The notes: generated by a model from the letters alone, not told the origin. DNA of 37,452 nucleotides from an uncultured Bacteroidales bacterium (GCA_900316235.1 ONCC01000033.1:1-37452); one strand, 5' to 3'; numbered from the stretch's first letter, positions 1 to 8,810 are shown. Made by a program: numbers and translations.

Positions 1-222
1 CTGCTGCTCGGTAATCATGCCCACTTCCATATTGGCCATGGCGGCGGCCTTCTTGGTGATGGCCATGCCACGGATGAAGTTGGAGTAGCTGCTCAGCAGC
101 TGGCCGCTGATGTGGAAATTCTCCATGGCGCGGGAAGTCTGTACGCCGTATAATGCTTCGGTCGGAACCTCCTTAGAACCAAGGAGGTCACTTTCTGTGC
201 GGAAATTTTGTTTTTTTTCCAT
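1..222 (-). CDS. aspA: Aspartate ammonia-lyase, N-terminal part (truncated by window edge)
   Basis: The reverse strand encodes 74 residues beginning MEKKQNFRTESDLLG and continuing through the stretch EALYGVQTSRAMENF, which is the characteristic N-terminus of aspartase/fumarase superfamily lyases; the RTESDLLG start is typical of aspartate ammonia-lyase. The enzyme deaminates L-aspartate to fumarate and ammonia in the cytoplasm, feeding fumarate respiration in anaerobic Bacteroidales. The start codon is the ATG at 222-220; no strong Shine-Dalgarno is visible, as is usual in this phylum. The catalytic loop and the rest of the protein lie outside the window. Class II fumarase is the main alternative, but the N-terminal sequence fits AspA better. 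Confidence 0.88.
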   Translation of the reverse strand, partial: MEKKQNFRTESDLLGSKEVPTEALYGVQTSRAMENFHISGQLLSSYSNFIRGMAITKKAAAMANMEVGMITEQQ

Positions 223-299
223 TTTTTTACTTTAATTATTAATCCTAAAACGTTGATAACCTAATATTAATTGTATTTTATTTTATCTTTATGATGATG

Positions 300-307
300 C
301 AAATATA
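300..307 (-). promoter_or_regulatory. Possible -7 box of the aspA promoter
   Basis: Reading the minus strand, TATATTTG matches the Bacteroidetes -7 consensus TAnnTTTG about 80 nt upstream of the aspA start. No good TTTG -33 element is visible at the expected spacing, so this is a weak call. Confidence 0.35.
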
Positions 308-373
308 CAACTTTCTCTTTAATTCATACTTTTTTTATCGATATTTTTTTTGTTAAAAATATCAAAAATAAAA

Positions 374-403
374 AAACCATATCACATAAACACGATATGG
401 TTT
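374..403 (-). terminator. Rho-independent terminator of the hydrogenase operon
   Basis: AAACCATATC and GATATGGTTT form a perfect 10-bp inverted repeat with a 10-nt loop, 22 nt past the hydrogenase stop codon. On the minus strand it runs straight into a T-rich tract (the A-run at 366-376). Confidence 0.8.
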
Positions 404-425
404 ACCTTTAAATTATTAAAGATGA

Positions 426-1883
426 TTATTCGCTGAGGGTCATCTGATAGAGGGCGACAGAACCATCGATGTCTTTCTCTTTGGCAGAGTTGCCATACTG
501 GTCGACATCAAAGACGTTCTTCGGCGAACGAGTGATGCTCAGCGGGCCGCCGACACAGCCGCCGTCACATGCCATACCCTCGAAGAAGTTGGCGGTCTCT
601 TTCTTGGCGCGGAGCAGGGCGAGGTGCTGGCGGCACTGGTCGATGCCGTTCATCACCACAGGCTTCACGCCCTCAATACCGAACTTCTCGGCCACATGGG
701 CTACACCCTGTGCGATGCCGCCGCTCTTGGCAAAGATGCGTCCGTAGAAGGAGGCGTTGTCAAGGAAAGTATCCTCGCACTGGGTGGTGTCGATGCCACG
801 GGCGTCGAGGAATGCTTGCAGCTCCTCGAAACTCATTACGCTATCTATCATCCCACCAGTCTTTTCGAGCGTATACTCGAATTTCTTGGCGGCGCAGGGT
901 CCGATGAAGACCACCTTGGCGGTAGGGTCGCTACGCTTGATGAGGCGGGCGGTGGTAATCATGGGCGAAGGCGAGGTGGAGATGGCATCCTTGAATTCGG
1001 GGAAATTGGTCTCGATGAACCGCACAAAGGCGGGGCAGCAAGAAGTGGTCATCACGGGACTATCGCTCTCGGAGGCTTTGTGCTGGAACTCGCGAGCTTC
1101 GGTGTAGAGGGTGATGTCGGCGCCGAGGGCAGCTTCGACAACCTGATGAAACCCAAGGCGCTTGATGGCGGTAACAACCTGCTCGATGCGTCCAAAGCGG
1201 CACTGGCCAACGATGGCGGGAGCGATGACGGCATAGACGCGGTAACGACTATTGTCCTCCGACTGCTTCAGCATATCGATGATGTCGAGCACCAACGAGC
1301 GGTCGGTGATGGCTCCGAAGGGGCAGCTCACCACGCAGGCACCACAAGAGATGCACTTGTCATTGTCGATGACAGCCTTGTCGTCCTCGGGGCGGATGGA
1401 GAGAGCTTTGGGCTTGCAACTCTTGATGCAGGGACGCTTTTGTGCAATGATAGCACTATAGGGGCAGGCAGCGGCACATTTGCCGCACTCGATGCACTTC
1501 TCCTTGTCGATATGGCAGCGGTGGTTAACGATGGTGATAGCACCTTTGGGACAGACCTCCTTGCAGGAGTGCATCATGCAGCCACGACAGGCCTCAGTGA
1601 CCAGCATACCGGCGGCGGGGCACTCGTCACAGGCGGTCTCCATCACCTGCACGGGGTTGGGGTTCGACTTGTCGCCACCCATAGCCATATGGATACGCTC
1701 CTGGACAATGGCACGCTCCTTATAGATGCAACAGTTGAGTTCCGACTTGGGACCAGGACTGATGATCTTGGGTATGTCGAGATAGGCGTCGTCGAGACCG
1801 CCCTCGTAGGCGCGGCGGATGACTTCCTTAAGGACTTTGTACTTAATCCATTGTACGTTGGTATCGAAAAGTTTCTGTTCCAT
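426..1883 (-). CDS. Monomeric [FeFe]-hydrogenase, group B-like (HydA2 type)
   Basis: The 485-aa protein carries several CxxCxxC ferredoxin-type motifs in its N-terminal half (about residues 85-190), followed by an H-cluster domain. The three H-cluster signatures are visible: TSCCPAFV (L1, about 280-287), GPCAAKK (L2, about 328-334) and CDGGC (L3, near the C-terminus). L1 keeps the first Cys, the proton-transfer residue, so catalysis is expected. L2 GPC in place of the group A MPC, and the Cys-rich N-terminus, fit group B enzymes. It should reduce protons with ferredoxin electrons, or the reverse. It is the last gene of the minus-strand operon, 2 nt after the phosphatase gene, and is followed by a clear terminator. 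Maturases HydEFG are not in this window. The start ATG at 1883 follows directly on the upstream stop. Group assignment is from motifs only. Confidence 0.85.
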   Translation of the reverse strand: MEQKLFDTNVQWIKYKVLKEVIRRAYEGGLDDAYLDIPKIISPGPKSELNCCIYKERAIVQERIHMAMGGDKSNPNPVQVMETACDECPAAGMLVTEACRGCMMHSCKEVCPKGAITIVNHRCHIDKEKCIECGKCAAACPYSAIIAQKRPCIKSCKPKALSIRPEDDKAVIDNDKCISCGACVVSCPFGAITDRSLVLDIIDMLKQSEDNSRYRVYAVIAPAIVGQCRFGRIEQVVTAIKRLGFHQVVEAALGADITLYTEAREFQHKASESDSPVMTTSCCPAFVRFIETNFPEFKDAISTSPSPMITTARLIKRSDPTAKVVFIGPCAAKKFEYTLEKTGGMIDSVMSFEELQAFLDARGIDTTQCEDTFLDNASFYGRIFAKSGGIAQGVAHVAEKFGIEGVKPVVMNGIDQCRQHLALLRAKKETANFFEGMACDGGCVGGPLSITRSPKNVFDVDQYGNSAKEKDIDGSVALYQMTLSE

Positions 1884-1885
1884 AT

Positions 1886-3049
1886 TTAATCATAATTTAC
1901 TGTTACCTGTTTACCCATCTCGCGGAGGTTTGCGGCCAGATGCTCGACAAGCTTGAGTTTCATGGTGATATCAATATCCAGTCCTTGGTGGGCGGCGTTG
2001 ACATTCTGTCCGACGAAGAAAACGAGGTGAGTGGCCTCCTCGAAGATGATATTGGCCAACAACGAGCCGCCGTCCTTCTTGGCGTAGGTCTTGGGCGAGA
2101 GGTCCTTGACCGAAACATATTTCTCCGACAGGGAGAGCAGACGGCGCAGGGTGATAACACCCTCGGTGACGAGGTCGATGCCGTCGATGAATCCTATGGG
2201 AGGCACCTCCTTGTCTGGGAAATCGAAGCTGGTCTTGAGCTTTCGGTCGAGGCAACGAGCCACCACTTGCGAGGTGGTTCCACCGCAGACGATGCGTTTG
2301 TCGGCTCCTGTCATAAACTGATGCACATACTCGGCGTCGCGTTCTTTGTCCACCGGCGGGCCAACCATTATATGCACCTCGCAACGGGGTGTCATGCGGA
2401 TGGCAGCCACGGTGGTATCATCGCCAGGACGGTCGAGATAAAGGTCGTTGCAGGCCGACGCCAGCAGACATGCTGCAGCGCGGGCTGACATGTGGGCGTC
2501 GATGCTGTGGTCGAGGTGCTCCATGATTTCCTTGCGCTGCCAGCCGAAGTTGAGCATCTGTCCAATGCCGGCATGAATGGTGCCGTCGCTCATGACAAAA
2601 ACCATGTCACCCTCGTCGAGCTGAAGCTCGGTAACAAAGACGTGCTTGTCGAAAACACTCATCTCCGTGCGGGGAAAGTCGCAAGTGTGTCTGTGATGGT
2701 ACCAAACAGCCTCGGGGTTGTCGAACTCAAAGAGGTGTCCCCTACCCTCGTTGTTCACATGGATGATGGAAAAGGTGCTGTAGGCCACGCCACGTTCCTT
2801 GCAGACGGGGAGCGTCTGGATGATGGTCGAAACACAGTCCTCCAGGTCAGCGCCACCAGCCACCATGGTGCAGAGAATCTTGCTGGTGAGCGTGGAGAGA
2901 ATATTGGCTTTCACGCCGCTACCCAACCCGTCGGCCAGCACCAAGGTGGTCCACTCACCATCCGAGGTCAACTCCACGTTATCGCCACAGAGTTCCTCAC
3001 CGTAGTGGTTCAACGAGGTATATCCATATTCAACGCAAAGCTGTTTCAT
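1886..3049 (-). CDS. SpoIIE/PP2C-type serine phosphatase linked to the sensory hydrogenase
   Basis: The 387-aa protein shows PP2C/SpoIIE phosphatase motifs: ADGLGSGVKA (metal-binding Asp, about residues 39-48), VMSDGTIHAG (about 150) and GDDTTVAAIR (about 210). The C-terminal ~160 residues form a separate unnamed domain also found with hydrogenase-associated phosphatases. It probably dephosphorylates a serine/threonine phosphoprotein in response to the sensory hydrogenase encoded just upstream. The start overlaps the HydS stop by 4 nt (ATGA), so translation is coupled. No kinase or anti-sigma partner is encoded nearby, so the target is unknown. No signal peptide or membrane segment is seen, so the protein is cytoplasmic. 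Confidence 0.82.
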   Translation of the reverse strand: MKQLCVEYGYTSLNHYGEELCGDNVELTSDGEWTTLVLADGLGSGVKANILSTLTSKILCTMVAGGADLEDCVSTIIQTLPVCKERGVAYSTFSIIHVNNEGRGHLFEFDNPEAVWYHHRHTCDFPRTEMSVFDKHVFVTELQLDEGDMVFVMSDGTIHAGIGQMLNFGWQRKEIMEHLDHSIDAHMSARAAACLLASACNDLYLDRPGDDTTVAAIRMTPRCEVHIMVGPPVDKERDAEYVHQFMTGADKRIVCGGTTSQVVARCLDRKLKTSFDFPDKEVPPIGFIDGIDLVTEGVITLRRLLSLSEKYVSVKDLSPKTYAKKDGGSLLANIIFEEATHLVFFVGQNVNAAHQGLDIDITMKLKLVEHLAANLREMGKQVTVNYD

Positions 3050-4797
3050 ACTTTGGCGGTTTTCCAGTCGACAGGCCGTCCATCCACACCAAGGTCTCCC
3101 TGGCCGTCGGAGAGAGTTTTTTTCAGTTTCAACAGCGCCACCTTGGTTTCGGCAGTTGTCTCGCCAAGCAGTGAGGCAATCTCTTGTGCCACACGCATCT
3201 GCTTCATGATTAGTTCATCGGTGGTGGCGAGGGTGTCGGTGCGCACCTTCTCCAGTTTCTTGTCGTAACTCACCTGCTCCGAGATGTCCTTCATCAGGCC
3301 AAAGAGCAGGTTCTGCTCGCTGAGGAGGCTCACAGTGAGGCTCACATAGCGACCTGTGGCGGCAATGCGCAGACATGGATTCTCGGTGCGGCGTTTTTGC
3401 GAGTAGGCATTGTAGAACTCAATGGGAGGGAAACTCTCGACTAACGGGCGTCCCTGGACACTCTCGGGGGTGCCGCCCAAGCCCAGCATTTTCATGGCAG
3501 AAGCGTTGATGTCGACGATGTTCATGTCGGGGTCGACAATCATCACGCCCTCGGGTGAGTTACGCACGATGTCAACAGCCAGACTTTCGGCGCGTTTGCG
3601 CATATAGGGCAGACAGATGTCGATGTCGGCATAGCCGTTCACCACGGCCCACGCCTTCTCGCGGCATGTACGATAGCCACAGGCACCGCAGTCAAGTTCG
3701 TCGGCTTTGGTGAACTTGCCGGTACGGTGCATCACATCCTCTATCTCCTTCTCGGTGGCGGGACGGCTCTTGGACCTGAGACGTGGATGGGCGTAGGCCA
3801 GGCTCACGCCGACTTCGGGAGCGGGTGTGTGCTTGCGGGAGGCCATTTCACGCTCCACATATGCGTTGATGTCGGCTTCGGCCTTCATCACCCCCCCCTC
3901 AATCCCGATGGCGCAGGGACCGTTGATGCAGCCACCGGGGCAGACATTCATCTCGATGAAAGTATGGTCGAGTGCCTCGATGTTTTCCAGCACTTCGGCC
4001 AGACGGTCGACACCGTCGATAGCCATATAGCGGTAGCCTTCGGGCAACGCATCGAACGAACGGATGATGCCCTGTGTGGCGGGATAGGCTTTGGCGCGGT
4101 TGGCTCCGCAGTTGTCGTCGGTGATGGAAAGGCGATTGATGGTCGCCAGGTCGATGCCGTTCTCCTCGAAGAGCTGCAACAGCTCCTCGAAGGTGAGCAC
4201 CGCGTCGATGCCATGCTCGTCGGCCTCGCGTTTTTTGGCGATACATGGGCCAATGAAGACCACCTTGAGGTCGGGGTCGTTGCGGCGCAGCATCTTGGCG
4301 TGCGCCACCATGGGTGAGTCGACGGGTGCCAGATAAGGCAGCGCTTTGGGGTAGTACATCTGTATGAGGCGACAGGCGGCAGGACAGGCCGAGGTGATGA
4401 AGTTCTTCATTTCGCCATTGGCCAGTATGCGCTTGTACTCCTCGGTGACAGCCTGTGCCCCCACAGCAGTCTCTTCAGCCATAGCGAACCCCAGCTTGGC
4501 CAGCGCTATGCGCAGAATGGTGAAGTCCTCTTGCCCGAGGCTGCTGATGAACGACGGCGCCACAGTGGCGGCCACCTTCGTTCCACCATTCAGCAAAGCA
4601 CGGACGACATCAATCTCGCTGTGCTCTATCTTGGCCTTCTGCGGACACACCTTGGTGCAATGCCCGCAAAGTATGCAATGTTCCTCTATAATCTGGGCGT
4701 GATGATCCTTGATATTGATGGCCTTGACAGGGCACTCACGCAAACACCGGTAGCAGTCCTTGCACTGTACCGGCTTGAATTCCAAATATTCAGACAT
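3046..4797 (-). CDS. hydS: Sensory [FeFe]-hydrogenase with PAS domain (group C, HydS-like)
   Basis: Domains in order in this 583-aa protein: two 4Fe-4S motifs (about residues 12-51), an H-cluster domain (about 75-330), an extra 4Fe-4S motif of the form CGACGYRTC (about 385), and a PAS domain (about 410-510), then a helical C-terminus. The H-cluster signatures are TSACP (about 135-139), GPCIAKK (about 183-189) and CPGGC. The proton-transfer Cys of TSCCP is Ala here, as known for group C putative H2 sensors such as HydS. It is therefore probably a regulator that senses H2 or redox state rather than a bulk catalyst. It is followed by a phosphatase with a 4-nt overlap and preceded by the 2Fe-2S protein, a context known from Ruminococcus albus-type clusters. 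Confidence 0.85.
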   Translation of the reverse strand: MSEYLEFKPVQCKDCYRCLRECPVKAINIKDHHAQIIEEHCILCGHCTKVCPQKAKIEHSEIDVVRALLNGGTKVAATVAPSFISSLGQEDFTILRIALAKLGFAMAEETAVGAQAVTEEYKRILANGEMKNFITSACPAACRLIQMYYPKALPYLAPVDSPMVAHAKMLRRNDPDLKVVFIGPCIAKKREADEHGIDAVLTFEELLQLFEENGIDLATINRLSITDDNCGANRAKAYPATQGIIRSFDALPEGYRYMAIDGVDRLAEVLENIEALDHTFIEMNVCPGGCINGPCAIGIEGGVMKAEADINAYVEREMASRKHTPAPEVGVSLAYAHPRLRSKSRPATEKEIEDVMHRTGKFTKADELDCGACGYRTCREKAWAVVNGYADIDICLPYMRKRAESLAVDIVRNSPEGVMIVDPDMNIVDINASAMKMLGLGGTPESVQGRPLVESFPPIEFYNAYSQKRRTENPCLRIAATGRYVSLTVSLLSEQNLLFGLMKDISEQVSYDKKLEKVRTDTLATTDELIMKQMRVAQEIASLLGETTAETKVALLKLKKTLSDGQGDLGVDGRPVDWKTAKV

Positions 4798-4803
4798 AAG
4801 CTA

Positions 4804-5103
4804 TCAGGCATTGAAGATTTTGGGGAACACCTCTTTGGCGAACAGTTCCTCGACATTTCCGGCATTCACTCCATGCAGGATGAAACCCTCCTCTGTCTGC
4901 TCCACCTGCGGGCCATTTTCGGCAGCCTCCATGCCCTCGCAGCTCACCGTCACACCTTTAGCGCAGTGACCCAGACAGAAGCTGGCTTGCAGATCCACCA
5001 CATCCTCCACGTCGTATTTCTTCAACACGGCCTTGAATGCCTCAATCACGTCGTACGAACCCTTCAAATGGCACGAACTGCCTACACATACCTTAATATT
5101 CAT
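4804..5103 (-). CDS. Thioredoxin-like [2Fe-2S] ferredoxin (HymA/NuoE C-terminal type)
   Basis: A 99-aa protein with the cluster ligands CVGSSC near the N-terminus and CLGHC about 50 residues later, the C-x4-C ... C-x3-C pattern of thioredoxin-fold 2Fe-2S ferredoxins related to NuoE/HydC C-termini. I chose the ATG at 5103 (MNIKVCVGSSCH), because homologues begin right before the first Cys; an in-frame ATG at 5148 would add 15 low-complexity residues. It is the first gene of the hydrogenase operon, 6 nt upstream of hydS, and may carry electrons to or from one of the two hydrogenases. Cytoplasmic; no signal peptide. Confidence 0.78.
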   Translation of the reverse strand: MNIKVCVGSSCHLKGSYDVIEAFKAVLKKYDVEDVVDLQASFCLGHCAKGVTVSCEGMEAAENGPQVEQTEEGFILHGVNAGNVEELFAKEVFPKIFNA

Positions 5104-5195
5104 ATCTTTTCCTATTTGATTATTAGTAATTTCTTTTCCTTTATCCACTAACTCTCAGTTTCTTAGCACATATTTCCCCTCACTTGGATTTTGCA

Positions 5196-5226
5196 AAGAT
5201 ACAAAATAAAATTTAATTGAATTAAA
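5196..5226 (-). promoter_or_regulatory. Promoter of the hydrogenase operon with AT-rich palindrome
   Basis: On the minus strand TATCTTTG at 5203-5196 is a perfect TAnnTTTG -7 box. A degenerate -33 (TTTA) lies about 19 nt upstream. An AT-rich inverted repeat (TTTAATT / AATTAAA arms) overlaps the -33 area around 5212-5227. Given the adjacent rex gene, this could be the Rex operator, but it does not match the clostridial Rex consensus closely. Confidence 0.55.
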
Positions 5227-5261
5227 CTTTTTTTATCGAACACAAAAACCCAAAAACAAAA

Positions 5262-5293
5262 CCGCCACAAAGGCCCGAAAAACCTTGCGGCGG
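5262..5293 (-). terminator. Rho-independent terminator of rex
   Basis: On the minus strand CCGCCGCAAGG and CCTTTGTGGCGG form a long stem with a short loop, followed by TTTTGTTTTT. It lies 25 nt after the rex stop, so rex is a separate transcription unit from the hydrogenase operon. Confidence 0.8.
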
Positions 5294-5317
5294 TAATTGT
5301 CTTTTTTCGTCCACCCC

Positions 5318-5956
5318 TCACCGTCTCCGGCGCAGCTCCGCGCTCAGCGCGGCGAGCGAGGCGGCGAGGTTCTCGTTCTTCACGAGGATGCCCGCGGGCA
5401 GGTTCAGCGTCGTGGGGGCGAAGTTCCAGATGGCCCGTACTCCACCGGCCACCAGCATGTCCGCCACACCCTGCGCCTCCGCTGCCGGGACGGCAATAAT
5501 GCCTATGTTGATATGGGTGCGCTTGAGAAACGGCACTAACTTAGCAAGAGGAAGCAGCGTCTTCTCGCCTATCTTCTTTTCTTTGGGCTCTATGTCAAAA
5601 CCCGCCACTATATCGAGACCATAGTTGGAGAAACCTCCATAGTGCAACAGCACATGTCCCAAGGCTCCTACACCCACCAGCACGGCCTCGTCGTAATGGT
5701 CGTAGCCCAAATAATTCTTCAGGTCCTCGAAGAGGGTCTTGACTGGAAAGCCTAGATTGGGACGCCCAGGCTGAGAACTGATGCTCGCCAAGTCCTTGCG
5801 AACCTGTATGGGGTTGACGCCGAGACTCTCGGCTATGGCGGTAGCGGAGACGTACTCCTCTCCACGCACGACGCGATTCTCTATCTCGCAGTAGTAGGAG
5901 GGGAGACGCCCAAGCGTGGACTTCAGGATTATCAGTGAATTCTGGCGACTCTTCAT
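5318..5956 (-). CDS. rex: Redox-sensing transcriptional repressor Rex
   Basis: A 212-aa protein of normal Rex length. The N-terminal ~80 residues form the winged helix, with the typical segment VNPIQVRKDLA. The Rossmann NAD(H)-binding motif GVGALG follows at about residue 95. The C-terminal part has the expected AVPAAEAQ and IWNFAPT segments. Rex releases DNA when the NADH/NAD+ ratio rises, derepressing fermentation and hydrogen genes. Its position directly upstream of the hydrogenase operon makes control of that operon likely, though the operator is not certain. The end of the protein is Arg-rich (LRRRR). Confidence 0.93.
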   Translation of the reverse strand: MKSRQNSLIILKSTLGRLPSYYCEIENRVVRGEEYVSATAIAESLGVNPIQVRKDLASISSQPGRPNLGFPVKTLFEDLKNYLGYDHYDEAVLVGVGALGHVLLHYGGFSNYGLDIVAGFDIEPKEKKIGEKTLLPLAKLVPFLKRTHINIGIIAVPAAEAQGVADMLVAGGVRAIWNFAPTTLNLPAGILVKNENLAASLAALSAELRRRR

Positions 5957-5978
5957 TTGATTGCGTTATTGCTTGATT

Positions 5979-6025
5979 GCTTGATTGCTTGAGTTTTGGC
6001 GCACCAGCCACTCAAGCAATCAAGC
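5979..6025. repeat. 15-bp perfect inverted repeat with tandem TTGCTTGA units between ppdK and rex
   Basis: GCTTGATTGCTTGAG at 5979-5993 is exactly inverted at 6011-6025 with a 17-nt centre. The left arm extends outwards as further TTGCTTGAT-like tandem units. It lies between the ppdK stop and the rex start on the minus strand. It could form a hairpin in the ppdK-rex readthrough RNA; there is no T-tract, so it is not a classical terminator. Confidence 0.75.
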
Positions 6026-6035
6026 ATTTACGCAT

Positions 6036-8810
6036 TCAAGCATTCTCTCTGGCTTCCTTGATGGCGGCCTGTGCGGCGGCGAGGCGTGCCACGGGGACGC
6101 GGAAGGGGGAGCAGGAGACATAGTTCATGCCGGCCTTGTAGAAGAACTCGGCGGCGGTGGGGTCGCCACCGTGCTCGCCGCAGACGCCGCACTTGAGGTT
6201 GGGGCGGGTGGAACGGCCACGCTGGATACCGATCTTCACGAGCTCGCCGACGCACTCGCGGTCGAACGAGTTGAAGGGGTCGGCGGGGATGATCTTCTCG
6301 TCGACGTAGGTCTTGACGATGGCGTTGACGTCGTCGCGGCTGAAGCCGAAGGTCATCTGGGTGAGGTCGTTGGTGCCGAAGCTGAAGAACTCGGCGACCT
6401 CGGCGATCTGGTTGGCGACGAGGGCGGCGCGGGGAATTTCGATCATGGTGCCGAACTTGTAGGAGAACTTGACGCCGTACTTTTCCTCGACCTCGACCTT
6501 CACGCGGTCGGCGAGGGCCTTCTGGTGCTTGAGCTCGGCGGCGTTGATGGTGAGGGGGACCATGATTTCGAGGTGCGGGTCGAAGCCTTCCTTGAGGAGC
6601 TCGCAGGTGGCGCTGAAGAGTGCGCGGAACTGCATCTCGGTGATTTCGGGGTAGATGATACCCAGACGGACACCGCGGAGGCCCATCATGGGGTTGACCT
6701 CGTGCATGCTCTCGATGCGTGCGTGCAGCTGCTCATACTCGAGGCCGCGTGCTTTGGCGACCTCGCGCTGCTTTTCCTCGGTCTGTGGGACAAACTCGTG
6801 CAGGGGGGGATCCATGAGACGGAAAGTCAGGGGCTTGCCGTCCATCACCTTCAGCGTGCCCTTGGCGCTCTCGCGCATATAGGGCTCGAGCTCGGCCAGA
6901 GCGGCGATGCGGGCCTCGAGGGTGTCGGCCAGGATCATATTGCGGAGCTTCTCCAGAGGCACCTCGCTGTTCTCGCCGTAGAACATGTGCTCGATGCGGA
7001 ACAGGCCGATACCTTCGGCGCCGAAGTCGATGGCCTTCCGGGCGTCGGCGGGGTTGTCGGCGTTGGTGCGGACACCCATCTTGCGGTGCTTGTCGACGAG
7101 CTTCATGAACTGCTGGAAGAGGGGGTTCTCGGTGGCGTTGATCATCTTCACTTCCTCGTCGTAGACCCAGCCCTTGGAGCCGTTGAGGGAGAGGAGGTCG
7201 CCCTCGTGGAACACCTTGCCGTTGATGGTCACGGTGGCGTGCTCCTCGACGTTGACTTTCTTCTTGCCGTACTCGTTGGTGCTGACGGAGGTCTTCTCCA
7301 TCTCGATCTTCACGGCGTCGCAACCCACGATGCAGCACTTGCCCCAGCCGCGGGCCACGAGGGCGGCGTGGGAGGTCATACCGCCACGGGCGGTGAGGAT
7401 ACCGTCGGCGGCACGCATGCCCTCGACGTCCTCGGGGTTGGTCTCCTCGCGGACGAGGATATTCTTGATACCGGCAGCCTGATACTCCTTAGCCTTCTCG
7501 CTGGTGAGGGCGATGATACCCACGGCGCCACCGGGGCCTGCGGGCAGACCTTTGGCGAGAACGGTGTGCTTCTTCTCGTCGGCGGCATCCAGGATGGGGT
7601 GCAGCAGCTCGTCGAGCTGGGCGGGAGATATGCGCATCACCACCTCGCTGTCGTCGATGAGGCCTTCCTTCAGCATGTCCATAGCCATGGTGAGGGCTGC
7701 GACGCCGGTGCGCTTACCCACGCGGCACTGCAGCATATAGAGCTTGCCGTCCTGGATGGTGAACTCGATGTCGAGCATGTCGTGGTAGTTCTTCTCAAGG
7801 ATGCTGCGGATGTCGCAGAGCTCCTTATAGGTCTCGGGCATCAGCTCCTGCATGGAGTGCATGTGCTTGTTCTGCTCGTTCTTGGTGTCGTCGTTGAGGG
7901 GGTTGGGGGTACGGATACCGGCCACCACATCCTCGCCCTGGGCGTTGATGAGCCACTCGCCATAGAACTGGTTGTCGCCGGTGGCGGGGTTGCGGGTGAA
8001 GGCCACACCGGTGGCGCTGGTGTCACCCATGTTGCCAAAGACCATAGCCTGCACGTTGACGGCGGTGCCCCAATCGTCGGGGATACCCTCGATCTTACGG
8101 TAGCTGACGGCCTTCTTACCGTTCCAGCTCTTGAAGACGGCCTTGATGCCACCTTCCATCTGGGCGCGGGCGTCGTCGGGGAACTCGGTGCCGAGGACCT
8201 CTTTCACGCGCACCTTGAAGGCGTCGGCGAGCTTCTTCAGATCGTCGGCGGTGAGCTCGGTGTCGCTCTTATATCCCTTCACGGCCTTGTACTCGTCGAG
8301 CATGTCGTCGAGCTGCTTGCGGATACCTTTGCCGTCGGCGGGCTCGATGCCCTCGGATTTCTCCATGACGACGTCGGCATACATCATGATGAGACGACGG
8401 TAGCTATCATACACGAAACGGGGGTTGTTGGTCTTCTTCAGCATACCGGGGATGGTCTTGCTGCTGAGGCCGATATTGAGGACGGTGTCCATCATGCCGG
8501 GCATGGAGGAGCGGGCGCCGGAGCGGCAGCTGACGAGCAGGGGGTTCTCGCTGTCGTCATACTTCATACCCATGATTTTCTCGATATTCTCGACGCCCTT
8601 CCACACCTCTTCCATGAGGCCTTTGGGAAGCTGGCAGTTGTTGGCGTAGTAGGCGGTGCAGCACTCGGTGGTGATGGTGAGACCGGCAGGCACGGGAAGG
8701 CCCAGCAGGCACATCTCGGCGAGGTTGGCACCCTTGCCGCCCAGGAGGTTCTTCATGTCGGCTTTTCCTTCGGCAGTCTTTCCGCCGAACGTGTAAACGT
8801 ACTTTGTCAT
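6036..8810 (-). CDS. ppdK: Pyruvate, phosphate dikinase
   Basis: The 924-aa protein is full length for the family. The N-terminal ATP-grasp domain starts with the KNLLGGKGANLAEM segment. The swivelling phosphohistidine domain has the GGMTSHAALVARGWG motif with the catalytic His. The C-terminal PEP/pyruvate barrel ends with the active-site Cys in CGEHGGDP. It interconverts pyruvate, ATP and Pi with PEP, AMP and PPi, a central step in anaerobic glycolysis of Bacteroidales. It is monocistronic or reads into rex. Codon use is strongly GC-rich and uniform, consistent with high expression. The start is the ATG at 8810 behind a canonical promoter. Confidence 0.97.
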   Translation of the reverse strand: MTKYVYTFGGKTAEGKADMKNLLGGKGANLAEMCLLGLPVPAGLTITTECCTAYYANNCQLPKGLMEEVWKGVENIEKIMGMKYDDSENPLLVSCRSGARSSMPGMMDTVLNIGLSSKTIPGMLKKTNNPRFVYDSYRRLIMMYADVVMEKSEGIEPADGKGIRKQLDDMLDEYKAVKGYKSDTELTADDLKKLADAFKVRVKEVLGTEFPDDARAQMEGGIKAVFKSWNGKKAVSYRKIEGIPDDWGTAVNVQAMVFGNMGDTSATGVAFTRNPATGDNQFYGEWLINAQGEDVVAGIRTPNPLNDDTKNEQNKHMHSMQELMPETYKELCDIRSILEKNYHDMLDIEFTIQDGKLYMLQCRVGKRTGVAALTMAMDMLKEGLIDDSEVVMRISPAQLDELLHPILDAADEKKHTVLAKGLPAGPGGAVGIIALTSEKAKEYQAAGIKNILVREETNPEDVEGMRAADGILTARGGMTSHAALVARGWGKCCIVGCDAVKIEMEKTSVSTNEYGKKKVNVEEHATVTINGKVFHEGDLLSLNGSKGWVYDEEVKMINATENPLFQQFMKLVDKHRKMGVRTNADNPADARKAIDFGAEGIGLFRIEHMFYGENSEVPLEKLRNMILADTLEARIAALAELEPYMRESAKGTLKVMDGKPLTFRLMDPPLHEFVPQTEEKQREVAKARGLEYEQLHARIESMHEVNPMMGLRGVRLGIIYPEITEMQFRALFSATCELLKEGFDPHLEIMVPLTINAAELKHQKALADRVKVEVEEKYGVKFSYKFGTMIEIPRAALVANQIAEVAEFFSFGTNDLTQMTFGFSRDDVNAIVKTYVDEKIIPADPFNSFDRECVGELVKIGIQRGRSTRPNLKCGVCGEHGGDPTAAEFFYKAGMNYVSCSPFRVPVARLAAAQAAIKEARENA

